64,000 nucleotides of DNA from Cyclaneusma minus (lineage: Eukaryota; Ascomycota; Leotiomycetes; Marthamycetales; Marthamycetaceae). The notes beneath the pieces were generated by a model. That model ran no database searches, was not told the DNA's origin, and was given only the letters and a program-made list of their open reading frames with translations. Shown here in pieces: positions 10,741 through 22,000 of the stretch; the stretch's first letter is position 1, and every line of letters starts with the position of its first letter. The DNA lies in contig JAKZHN010000004.1 in the NCBI GenBank assembly GCA_037179335.1, positions 1,789,856-1,853,855 on the forward strand, in the 5' to 3' direction. Both the position numbers and the translations under genes were made by a program.

Positions 10741-12036
10741 TCACTTCTGCACCCACTTCTCGCTATTCAGCCCACCCTTCTTAGCCCACACCACCTCCTT
10801 AGTCCTCAAAACACTCATCTTTACCTCCTTCAAGCCCGTCACCCTCTGTCCCAGTCCCTCAATCTCCTCCTCAGAGGGTAACGCCACCTTACCCTCCTTA
10901 GCCTTTTCCACCCAGCTCTCGCTCGGACAACCCACAATCTCAAGCTGTTCCAGCTCCTGGCAGCCCTTCAACGCCTCGGCTAGTCTCTCAACATCACTCT
11001 TTGCTTCCTCTTCCATTTCCGATTCCCCTATCTTCTCAGTCTCACCACCGTTGTCTTTTTCATCCTGCTTTGCCTCAGTGCCAATTTCCAGCGTAACAGC
11101 CAACACCTTCAACCCCATATGCACTTCGGTAATCTGCGCCAGCTGCGCAAAATTCAACGAAAAAAGTGTACAGTCCAGCGCCATGAGCTCTTTCGGCTTC
11201 TCCTCCCCCTTCACCAGCGCCTTCACGAACTTTTCAGCCGCCTCTCCACCCACCGGCACAATGCCCTCACTCTTATCCTCCTCCTCGTCTTCTTCATCCT
11301 CTACCTTTCCATCCTTATCCTCATCTTTCGTATCCAACACATCCGGCTTCGCCAAACCAATCACCAAGCTCACCAACCCCTTCTGCACCAACCTCCCCAT
11401 CACACCCGCATGCAGACTCTTCAAAAAATTCGACGTCCCTTCCTGCTCCTTCCCATCCTCGGTCACAATCCCATCATGTCTAAACGTCCACACAACCTCC
11501 AGAAACTTCAATTTCGGCCACGGCAGCCCTCCGACACCGGCCCAGAAATTCGCACTCCCGGCAAACACATCGATCAAATGGACACTTTCCAAAGTCTTGC
11601 AATTCTGCGTGAAAAACTGCAGCGAGTCGTCGAGAGTGGTGGGGGTGGTTCCGCAGAGAAGTTGCGCATAAGCGGTGATTTCACGCAGGTTGTTGGAGAG
11701 GGCGGTGCTGAGGGTGCTGAGGAAGGAGGGGGGGTAGCCGAGGGTGAAGAGCTCGAGGGTTAGAGAGGTGATGCTGCTGGGGAGGATGGGCATTGTTGGC
11801 ACGGGAGCGGAGAGGAGGGACATGTAGGTGGAGGGGTTGATGTCGGAGGTGAGGATTAGGGAGGTGAGGGAGGAGGCTTCGGGAGGGAAGACGGGGACTT
11901 CGAATGAGGAGAGGGGGATTTGCGCGGCTTTGGCTTCGGAGGGTGGGACTGGCTTCATGGAGTTGAGAGATTCGGTTTTGGAGGAGATGTAGGAGGAGGG
12001 ATCCGAGCCATTGGTGCTGGTCTCTTGAGTGGCCAT
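10741..12036 (-). CDS. Acidic protein of unknown function, possibly leucine-rich-repeat-like
   Basis: Intronless frame of 431 aa starting MATQETSTNG. I do not recognise a named family. Recurrent short hydrophobic segments of the form LxxLxL and LKxLEVVW (for example SLTSLILTSD, LPSSITSLTLEL, LKFLEVVW, LEQLEIVG, LKEVKMSVL) look like irregular leucine-rich repeats of the kind found in fungal F-box proteins, but no F-box is visible at the N terminus. A strongly acidic insert (EDEEDEEEDKSEG, about residue 240) and a second Glu/Lys-rich region (about 315-340) interrupt it. The coding strand is C-rich at its 5' end and G-rich at its 3' end. It is convergent with URM1. A long antisense frame across it (11051-11671) is a shadow of this composition. 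Confidence 0.65.
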   Translation of the reverse strand: MATQETSTNGSDPSSYISSKTESLNSMKPVPPSEAKAAQIPLSSFEVPVFPPEASSLTSLILTSDINPSTYMSLLSAPVPTMPILPSSITSLTLELFTLGYPPSFLSTLSTALSNNLREITAYAQLLCGTTPTTLDDSLQFFTQNCKTLESVHLIDVFAGSANFWAGVGGLPWPKLKFLEVVWTFRHDGIVTEDGKEQEGTSNFLKSLHAGVMGRLVQKGLVSLVIGLAKPDVLDTKDEDKDGKVEDEEDEEEDKSEGIVPVGGEAAEKFVKALVKGEEKPKELMALDCTLFSLNFAQLAQITEVHMGLKVLAVTLEIGTEAKQDEKDNGGETEKIGESEMEEEAKSDVERLAEALKGCQELEQLEIVGCPSESWVEKAKEGKVALPSEEEIEGLGQRVTGLKEVKMSVLRTKEVVWAKKGGLNSEKWVQK

Positions 12037-13594
12037 GTTAAGGGAGTGTTGTGATGTGTGGCGCGAGTGCGAGGAGTTTTAGGTACGAGATGGACGAGGC
12101 TGTATATTGCCTTCGTGGAACAGAAATGGAGAACCTTGATGGAGAAAAAAAGAAGTAGACGCCGTCTACCAGACTCTAATAATGTATGTTTGATAGGAGA
12201 TGAGGAGACGAAAAGACAAGTCTGACAAAAGGTCCCAAGATAATATCCGTAGGACAGGGAGGACTTCAGAGACTCGCAGCTCGGAAGTAGGAAAGAGGAG
12301 AACCGAGTATTAACATATAAAGTAGACCTACCACGCCTTTCCACGACCACACCATCTCCCACACCTCCATCGCCTGGCAGGTTCATGGAGAATGTGGGGT
12401 AACAAGGTTCAAGGATGCCTGCATTTGCGGGGAGAGAGCTCAGCCTGGCGATCCAGTGTGGGGAAGAAGCCAATCGGACAATCAGGCAGAAACGCTGCCG
12501 GATTTACGGGAGTGCCTGGCTAGACATGCTTTCCGAATCTAACGCTTAGGCCGGAGCGTCGGACAGTAGGGCGATACATGTATGTGGATTGTTGTCTGGA
12601 GACTGGAAGATCGAAGAAGATGTGAGGGTTCAATGAGAAGGTGAAGGTGGAAAAGCAGGAGGACGTCGGCGAAAAACCGAGTGCCGCTTAGTAATAAAGT
12701 CCGAGCCAATCACACGCCCCTATTAAAGTTTGCCATTGAGAGCATAAAGTACCGAGGTCTGCAGAATCTTGAATATAAATGCAGGCGTATCCAATATATA
12801 CAGGGTGGCCCTTCTGAATCTGTCGAAAGAAGCCAGCTTCCTGACTTTTGATATCGCTGGCGCAGATATAGCACAGGCATTGCTGTCAACCGAGCTGGTG
12901 AACCCGTGCGCTGAGCAGCAGGCTGCACATAGGAGAACTCTTTTCCCCCAGCTCTTGCTCCACAACACTCTCCACGAACGGTCAACGATCAGTCCAGCAC
13001 AAATTCGCAATCGATTCGTGGCCCCTACACTTATGTTCCAAAACGGTGCCCATTCGACTCTCACATACTCTCTATCTTACAAAACACACTCGGTGGAGAT
13101 CAAACATCCGCCCAAACTCCGTCGCCGTGCTGCAACGAGAACCTTTCCCGCGACCGAGACGATTGAGGAAGATCCCCTGAATATATCCTGCGCAATGGGC
13201 TCCACCCTTTTGATACACGGAAGATGGCAAAAATGTGCGAATGGGCACTCCGATAAACAGGCCTAACTGGCAATTGCCGGAGAGCCGAGTGAGAAAAGAA
13301 TAGAAGACCGAATGTATCGTACAGGGTATGAGCGCGCTTATATCGAACATGACACGAAAAATGCAGCTAACGTGCTCATAATATAGTAATCACGCCGCAA
13401 AAGGAAGATACCACCCGATGCGAAATCGAAGGACCGGGAGTTGCGACGGAGTCCGTCTCAGGCCTGTACTCTTGCTAAAGAAGCAGTTGGAAGCGAGCAC
13501 CGTTCATTCGAATTAAAAAGCTTATGGCATAAATCGACCGCCGTCGCCAATCTGCCATTAACGGTTTCGTCAAGGTACAAGGAAATACATCGTC
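12037..13594. other. Intergenic region
   Basis: 1.56 kb containing the promoter of the acidic-protein gene and the 3' flank of the Zn2Cys6 factor, both transcribed leftward. Open frames up to about 165 codons occur on both strands at 12.7-13.3 kb but overlap each other and have no recognisable domains or splice structure. I see no gene I can defend. Confidence 0.35.
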
Positions 13595-16085
13595 TCAGGT
13601 TCGTCGCTGGAAGGACTCGGGTGTGTCGAGAAGGCCGCCAATATCCACTCGCCCAGTGCGGTCAGGTGGCCGCTGCTGGGCACCTGCTTCCATGCTCTGC
13701 TGGCTGCGTATCGGTGGGAGCTGCAGCTCATGCTGTCTCTGCATCGGAGCAGGAGGTAGCTCGCTACGAGGAACCTGTCCATACTCCTGCCGGCTCGGAG
13801 GCTGCGCATATGTGAGAGCTGTGGGCTGCATTGCAGAACTCGAGCTTGCGATGCCGGGCTGTTGGCGATATCCTAGCACCGGGTCATTGCGAGTGTCCCC
13901 GTACGCTGGTTGATACGAGGCATAAGGAGATGTCACGGGTGTTTGTGACCAAGTCTGCGTGGCGGCGGATGGGAATCCATGCTGAGCCGAGTACGGCGGA
14001 GATGATATGGGATGTTGGCGGTAGGGCTGCATTGACATCTGCGGAACGAGGAGAAGGACCACGAAGTCGACTTGGTCTCTCATCGACAGTCCTATTCGCA
14101 CCTGATACGGCCGTTGCTGTCCATCGTATGACTGGAAGGTAAGTAGCTCCTGGTGGCGATCAAGTTCAGCCCGCCGCAACTCTTCGATGTTGATGTCGAC
14201 CGAGTGAATGACTCTTGCAGCTTCATTTTTGTCCAGCATCGAAAATGAAGGCAGGTAGGTTGGATGATGACGATCTTGCCGCTCTTTGCTCAGCATCCGA
14301 TGTATTTGAAGCACCTTTTCCCGATCATTAGGCACGACTATCTCATGCAGAGTCCTGCCAACCAGTGGTCGCGCCCCTACGGATTCCCCAAAGGTCGTCG
14401 ACACCTTCATGAGAACAAGATCCATGCTCAAGTAAGCACATGGTATATCTTGCAGTCCAGCTGTTCGCGGAGTCGGAGGCAGCTGACTAGGAAAGTAGGC
14501 AGACTCCATAGGGCCATGTTCCGGATATCTCTGCCCTAGATTTGCTCCACTTTGCGATTTGAGAATTTGATATGGTGGTGATCTTTGAGATATCGGCATT
14601 GACGTGGGGCCCATCATTTGATTTGGAGCATACATCGATAACGGGCGGCCGAATAGGGGATTCAACGGTGGTGGAGGGAAATTGGTACCGACGCTTTCGT
14701 ATCTGGTATCCCTTTCATCGCGGAGGCGTGGTCGTCCCCTTTTCTTGTGTTGGACATCGATGCATGCGTCTTCTTTGCCATTCATGAGGCATCGAGAGCA
14801 AGGTCTTTGAGCTGCGGTTCGATACTCGTCAGTGAAATGACCATGGGAATATGTACAAGGGGGGAAGTGTCTTCTCGCTGCTGTTGCAGAGTTCCCTGGG
14901 GACTGTGGAATAAGCTACCCAGGCAAGTGCTTAAGCGCAATATAATCTAGCACTCGCTGAAAATTGTGCGCGCGGAAAGAGATCCATGCTGCTTCTCTTC
15001 TCGCTCAGTTGCAGAAAACTCCAAGCTCTGAAGGAGAGATTTGTTGATACTCCCAACAGTCCCGACTGCTGAAACTCCTACTGTTATAGCATTGTCACCT
15101 TGACAAAGCGTATACGGTAAGTTTACCAGTTTCAAAAAAATTTGCCACCTCCTCACCGTTGTTGCCATTTCAAGCAATATGTCAACTTCATACGCTGTAT
15201 GGCGTCTGCATCTTACGGGCCACTGTTCAGTTACGCTTCACTCGATAGCTGGAAGTTAGCCTGTTTTGATGGCAGTCAAGCACAAATTGCGGTTCAAAAT
15301 AACTGGTCGACTTCGACAACCAAACAAGCATTGTGGCGCAGGCAAAGGCTTCGGGACGCAGGGAAATACAAATTTGGTGGCAGGGTAACGATTCGGAAGA
15401 TTGAGTGGGAGTCAAAGCATACCGTCACATCTGTTTCTTGTCAGTCTTCTTTAATCACCGCTGAATGGTTTAGATGAAGTGCTCACCTAAGGTGTGCTCG
15501 CTTGCAAGGCACGCAAGCAGACGCTACATGGCCCTTGGTTTTCCTCTGCACCCTCTGAGCGGATGCGGCAGGTGCATCTGAAGTTTGCGGTCGACCTATT
15601 CCGGCTGGTGTCGTCGATGGCGGCGAGCTATGCCGCAGCTGACCAGGCTGTGGAAGGGGTCGCTGGATATGCGATATTTGCTGATGCTGAGGTGCTGGCT
15701 GATACGGGCGTTGAGCCGATGGAAGATTCTCATGTCTCTGAAAGCCATATTGCGCCGGCGGCCGTTCTTCGTGCTGATAGGGTATTGACGGCGGCAACCG
15801 AAACTGCTCCGGATCTTGTGGGTGGAAAGGACGAGATCCAGACGCGAAATCCTCCCTCGCTGGTGGGAAGCCACCTTGACCTCTATCGTCGAAGTTGGGA
15901 TTTCGTGGCGGTGGCAGACGTGGGGATCCTGACATGGGCGGAGATGGATATGCTCTCGAGCGAGCAGCGTCTGGCGATGGCCTGGCCCAGCTCAGGTCAA
16001 GTGGAAAGCGCGCCAGATCGAATTTGCCCCGGCGCTCACCAGGTGGAGTTTGCAACGAACTATGGCAGTCACTTGGAGATTGCAT
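13595..16085 (-). CDS. Zn2Cys6 transcription factor with a PAS-like region; zinc cluster split by an 8-nt micro-exon
   Basis: Nuclear DNA-binding regulator. Exons are 16085-15487, 15430-15423 (8 nt) and 14811-13595; introns are 56 and 611 nt. Splicing gives 607 aa and rebuilds a complete binuclear zinc cluster, ACVPCKRAHLRCDAQRPC then SRCLMNGKEDAC, spaced C-x2-C-x6-C-x5-C-x2-C-x8-C. The third Cys lies in the micro-exon (AGA TGT GAC G across its borders). A basic stretch KKRGRPRLRDERD follows directly. About residues 315-470 form a PAS-like fold (CAYLSMDLVLMKVS, RPLVGRTLHEIVVPNDREKV, VDFVVLLLVPQM). Both ends are Pro/Gln-rich and disordered. The overall plan (zinc cluster plus PAS) is shared with fungal regulators of carbon metabolism such as Ert1/Gsm1, but I cannot assign an ortholog. 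The start ATG is the first in the frame; an upstream exon cannot be excluded. Confidence 0.85.
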
Positions 16086-19000
16086 GAGACTCGTGGCAAC
16101 GTTGGCAGTGGTCCTGATCTGGATACTCCGCTTTCTCAGTCGCCAACCCTCCTACTGCAGGCGCGGTAGTGGTTCCCACTCGCTTGCTAAAACTGATCTG
16201 CTCGAGGGATGGGAGTCGTGGCCGGGGGTGAACAAGATGGTGAGGGGGATGAAAATGCTGCACTGCCTGATATCTCCAGTCGGTTCAGCGACCTCTGCAA
16301 GTATCGTGGACCGGGCCTTACTGAGTGACGAGCAAGCTGGCCGGGTACAGTGCGTATGGGTTGTAGGGCACACGACGGGCGTGGATGGTGACTTGCGTCG
16401 TACGAGTTGATACGGGAGTGGGTACGTCAGTTTCGATTCCTGCTTCGCTGTCGTCCGTCCCTGCTTGGGTTTGGCCAAGCTGTTGGAATATTATGATTCG
16501 AGTTCGATGATGATGTTGCTGTCTCTCGCTGCCATCCAATATGCCGCCGTTGCAATCATCCAGCCACGCGGTCTGTCCCGTCACACAGCAGACGGATGGA
16601 TCAGAAGGGGAGTCTTGGGCGGGGAGGGTGGAAGGGGAGCTGGGGGAGCAGGAAGAAGTGTTGTTCCGGGGCCTGGGTGGCGGTATCAGAAGTCGACGGA
16701 CCTCGGGCGGGCAGTTGGCAGCTTTTTGAAAGGGAGACTCGGCGGGTCATGTTGCAAAATAAAAAGCACATTTCAGAGTAGGCCCAGGGCATATGTATGC
16801 CTGCAAGTGGAGAGCGGGCGGGATGGTAGGGGCAGGGTCTTGGTGGTTCAAGATGGAGCTAGCTCGGCATGGGCCATTGACAGGGAGGGTGGGTGGCAGG
16901 GGAGCGTAAGGCTCTGGTGGGCCAGAGCCCTATAGTGGGCACCTGCTGGGGTCTGGCGTTTTGGTGCAGAAGATGCTGAAGGCGGTATGTGGTGGTGTTG
17001 TCTGGCACGGACAGCCTGCATATTGCAGTAGGCCGGTGTAAAGAAGTGACGGCAGAGCCCAGTGACGGTGCTGGATCTCACCGTCCGATCCCCTCTGCGC
17101 TATTGCTTTATCCCCGGGAGGCGGAAAAGTGTGCTGCTCTATTGCACAATTGACTTTGACCATGGCGGCGGCATGCTTTTTCCAGACTTTCCGCCCGGTC
17201 CCCGCAGGCTTTGCCTTCGATGGCTCGCCCGCTAGGCCAGGCACCGGCGGGCGATGTGGGAGCTAGGCGGGAGGGTGACGGATGGAATTGGGCGCCCAGG
17301 TGAATCGCGGCAGGCCTCCTTTCTCGACAGGCACAGAGCAGCCGCTATCTGCTGCCAACAGCCTTGCTAACGGTCTTGGGCGGCGGCACTGTCTAGCATC
17401 GTTGCCCCAAACAGGCTGGCTCAGTGGCACTACCAGCGTCGGACAAGTGACATTATCGAGGCCACGACCTGACAGCCATCAGGTCCATCTTCCCAAAGGG
17501 TCGAGCCAAGGAGTGTCGTCTGATGGCCAGCAGGGGCGCTCCCAGCAGGTGCAGTGCATAGCTGCGCATCTTAACCCTCGAGTCGCAGAGGGCCAGATCA
17601 GACGAAGAAGAAGCATGAGAGCTGACGTTGCAACGATGCGTATGGTTATAGCAGTAACTATTGGAGGCCCCATTATTGGACACACTACCCACAATAGCCT
17701 AGACCGCCGTCAATTGGGGAGAATACTGGAATCGGATTCGGCCACCAGCCACACAGCGAAATGCAGCTGCAGAGAAGGGACGGCGCAGAAAACGGCCGGT
17801 GCAACGCTGGCCACTCGACTATCGCCTTCGAGCCACTTGAGACAACAAGGTGTAATGAGCGGAATTGAATTCCAGCACGGGCAGATTGAGGCGCCTCCAA
17901 CCCTGCCGGCCACCACGAGGCAGAGCATGGCCAGAGATGCTGTCATCGGCGCTGATCGAGATTAGCATCCAAGCGCAAGGACGGCAGCATGTGCAGGATG
18001 TCCATAATAAATAATTCCATCAATAACAGCCGTCGGCCTTGGATAGAGTGGTGAGTGCAGAGGCAGAGCTCACGACCCAGGGACGGGGACCCGCCAAGCA
18101 ATCTATCCGCGCCGCTACCAAGTCGGAAGCGGCAGCAGGGCTGCTAGTACTGGCGAGAGCGTCCATTGGCACCGTCACCGACGACGGGGCCAGCGTGCCA
18201 GCGACGTCCCACCGATCTCAAGCCGACATTCCAGCTGAAGAATTTGCCTGCTTTTTTTCGCGGCCGCCTTCCTAGCTGCCGGTTCGCATTGCTTTGTCGG
18301 GCCCGCTAGAGTGCCACTGACAGCCTGTCGGGCACCCGGCCCCTGCCCGCGATCCAGCACCTTGGGTCGGCGGCGGCATCACGACTTCTTCAGGCCTCGC
18401 AGTCGCAGGCTGGCTCGCATTCGCGAAGTCGCGGTGGGCGCGCACGCGCATGTGGGGTTGCTTGACCGCCCCCGCGAATGCAGAAATGAGCACCAAAGTC
18501 CTTCGCCTGGAGCCTGATACAGCCAGCACCTCACCAGTCGCGCAAAAGCTGCAAGGCAGCTGGCAGAGCGCGCCGGCGCCAAGGGCAAACTCGGCTTGCC
18601 TCCCGGACGATGTACCGTCGATCATTCCGCCAGGGGCGCCAGATTCAGCGGCCTGCAACACCGCCCAGGAGGGACCAAGCGTCTCCGACATTCTTACAAC
18701 AAAGAGCTTTCATCTCATCTCACCCTGCAATGCGCGAACACGAAGCAGCAACCCCCATCCAGCGCTGCCCTCGAGAATATTCTCCGACAAACTCGCCCTC
18801 AGCCTCTCGGAGGCGGCGGCGGCGTGGGTCTGCCCGGGGACTTCAGACGCTCCCGCCTGATCACCGCTATCTTCCTATGAGGCCATCGAGACATCCGTCT
18901 GCACGTCGAAGCGAGGTTCGGGGAGTTGTCGGACAGCCGCCGGCCGCCAGAAACTTGTGAAGATGGCCGACCACTTCGTCCGCCGCCTCAGTGCTTTATT

Positions 19001-22000
19001 GCTTCCTCGGCCTGCTAAGATCGACGTTCCCCAGGCCATATGCCATGCCTGATATTACTCTCGAGCAATCTTCAGCCGCTTTGCTACAACGTTGAACCTC
19101 GAGGCACGGCTTGCTGCAGGAACAATGCTGGCTGACCATGTTCTCGAAGAGCAAACCCAATGACTGCCGCCCATTTGATGTCCCCTTTACGCTGTACTTG
19201 GCGGTGCTTTCCAGCCGGCCAACTTCCAGCGAGCGGAGACATCGAAGTGCACACAGGGTCAAACGCAATAGGAAATTGGCTAGAACGAAGAGGGTCCAAT
19301 TAGGAGGTTTGCCCCCGAATTTTACTTCGATACTACTTGGAAGTATGTTGTAATTGCGCCCGAGCGGCTCCCCGCTCTACCCGCCCCCTCGAAGTCTAAT
19401 TTTCCAACGACATCTCTACTCGACACCGACACCGCCAATCGCCAATCGCCAATCGACAAGCTCCAGATCCGGATCGATGCTAGACTTTTTACGCACGACC
19501 ACATCAGTCCAGTTCCACAACGCTCCCCCGCTCTTTCGGGCCTCAACTGCCGCCGCTCTCCCTGCCTTTGACAATCGTTGCGGATACTCAAGTCTCCCTC
19601 GTTCCCTCTCGTTCCAACCAGTTCACGCCGGGTGGAGGCCACTCAGCCAGTCTCGGCCTATCATGACCGCCGCTCTGCAAGCAACGTCAGTGCAAGAAGG
19701 TATTTTGGAAACCGTGGCTTGCGACCCCTGTGCCTCGCAAGACGAGCTCGAGATGTTGTTGGGTCGTTCTGTTCTGCAAGCTCCATCAGCCACAGCACGA
19801 CAACTGTCAACCGGCGCCAACGCAGCCCCACGGACCTTTATGTATCTCAGACATCGTCATCTCTCTCGACCTGTCAACAACAGGATCGCCCCACCGCCAC
19901 TGAACCACGACAAGCTCTTGCATGTCCAACAGGAAGTCGGCACCTTCCGAGATCATTCCGAGCCTGCCATCATCCGCTATTTTCCTGTCTGACTCTGATC
20001 AGCCAATTCAATGGGCCATTGTCAAGCATCAAAACCGTTGTTCGCCGCTGAGTAGCAGGGTATGAAGAAGTCTTCCACTCATTACATCTCCGGCAACCAT
20101 CGCGAGCACAACTGTGCAAGGACCGAGGGCCTCCCCCACGTCTAAGCCTCCTCCACGCTATCTGGTGAGTGCAAGTGCAGCCGAAGAAGCCGGATTTTCT
20201 GAAGATGATCGACCCAGGGATGCAGGATGTGAGATGCCCTGTTTACCCTGCCTTATTTGCTGCGGTGAGCAATCGCCAATCAGGCCATATATAATTATGA
20301 TTTGCGAGTTCATGTGATTCTGCAGATTAGTATGTCTCGGAAGGATTCAAGATCTTGTACTGGCTCTGTCCGATTGGTTTGCTGCCTCCCCTGCTCGGCC
20401 ATCACGCCGTATCAAGTCCATTGGTGCTGTGTAATTCTCCTAGCATCCATCATGCCCAGAGGCTATGATGGGGGCGGTGTGGATGCAGCATGAAGGGTGC
20501 TCAATCTTCCGTACAAATTGGGCGCCTTCTAGGTTCTTTGACGCACGAAACTGTTCTGGGGACTGGGGTATACCTCAGAAGATCAGACGAACGCTTTGTC
20601 ACTAGAAGAAACCCGGCATGTTTGAGCCCCACATCCAGCTACGGCAGGAAGCGAGATGGCTGGAGGGGCATACTGTGTCACAAAGATGACAGGGGAGAGC
20701 ACTGACGGCTCGGTGATCCTATCAATCTTCCTCAAGTCTCGATTCTCTCAGTCCTCCTGAAGATTTCCTAATTCCCGGTCCGGATATTATCTTCTCTTTC
20801 GGAGGCATGAGGAATACGGTCACAACCTGGCGGCATGTCTCGGAGCACAATCGACGATTCAACTTCCTTACTCGTGCGCTGCATACTGATCACAAAGCTT
20901 GTTTTCTCCGGAGTATCCTTCACTGCTGTTTCACCCTCGGTACTGGAGGCCTTCACCATCCAAGTCAGCCACTCTGGCAAGTGGCGGCTAAACCAATCCA
21001 AATGAATATACAATCGACATCGAGCCCGTTAGTTGGCCATTACACGTGCGTCTGACCACGCGCCATATGTGCGTCTTGGCCACTTTGTATTCTTCTCGGC
21101 CGATAGGGCGATGCCCAGCGGTTAGCATGCGGCCTTCTCCCACTTCGTCCTGATCACGTAACCTTCACATGGAGATTTCTGCCAACTGATGCAGCATTGC
21201 AACGCAACACCTGGTCCAATAATACACCACAACCGATGTTGTGAACTTCCTCGGCATTGCCATACCACTCGCAGTTAATGCTTGACACGCGGCGCTTGCA
21301 TCAATCGCACCCACCCTCGTTCGGAATTGGTTAGACGCTGGTGCACCTTTGCAACTTGGACTTGAATCCCCAAAGGATTTGGATACGAGCACGCTCTGGA
21401 ATCATGCCATGACTCTTCGCCGAAAGCGAGGAGAGCTTTTTTTGGTCAACTCCACTTGTCTCAAGCTTCTGCTCAAGTTTCCTCTGAGCGTAGGGCAGAA
21501 ATCCACGACGTCGATTGTCCCCTGAAAATCGCAATAAGTCGGAGATAATCGACATAACTACTGACTGAAGGATCTGAGACAGCACAATAAGCCTTAGGAA
21601 AATTTCAGATGAAGTCAGCTTCACCACTTTGGAAGTGCTTCTAGAAGAATTCTGAACACCCACAGCGGTTTCGAAAACTCCGAACGTCAAAGTCCCGCAG
21701 TATCAGATCTGAGATACAACCAATACTACAGAATCGTTTAAGCAAAAGCAGGTAAGCAGCACGGTCGATCTTCCGATGCGTCGTCATCAATCCGAGCAAT
21801 CATAATGATACTCTTAACATAATGGCCCTCTTAACATAGCAGAACTGTTAAGAACCGAGCACCTAACTCCAAACTACCCACGATGTACCCCATCAAATGG
21901 CCGAGCCGTTTCGGTACCGAACCTACAGGCCATGATAATTTTCCAGAAGGTAAATTGATGTCGAATGTCTTTTTCTAAGCCCTAGGGATTTTTTTTTTTT

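Noticed and set aside
11051..11671. 206-codon plus-strand frame
   Set aside because: It is antisense to the acidic protein gene, consists mainly of Ser/Thr/Phe/Pro from the complementary codons, and has no domain.
17282..17965. 227-codon ATG frame in the long gap
   Set aside because: GC-rich DNA with overlapping frames on both strands, no domain, no hydrophobic core pattern and an unlikely residue mix for a protein.
19354..19992. 212-codon frame
   Set aside because: The beginning is not an ATG, the first ATG is about 40 codons in, and composition is low-complexity Arg/Ser/Pro; it overlaps a second frame of similar quality.
21112..21170. Possible tRNA (GCCCAGCGGTTAGCATGC resembles an A box)
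   Set aside because: No matching B box, acceptor stem or anticodon arm could be formed around it. No convincing tRNA was found elsewhere in the window by eye.
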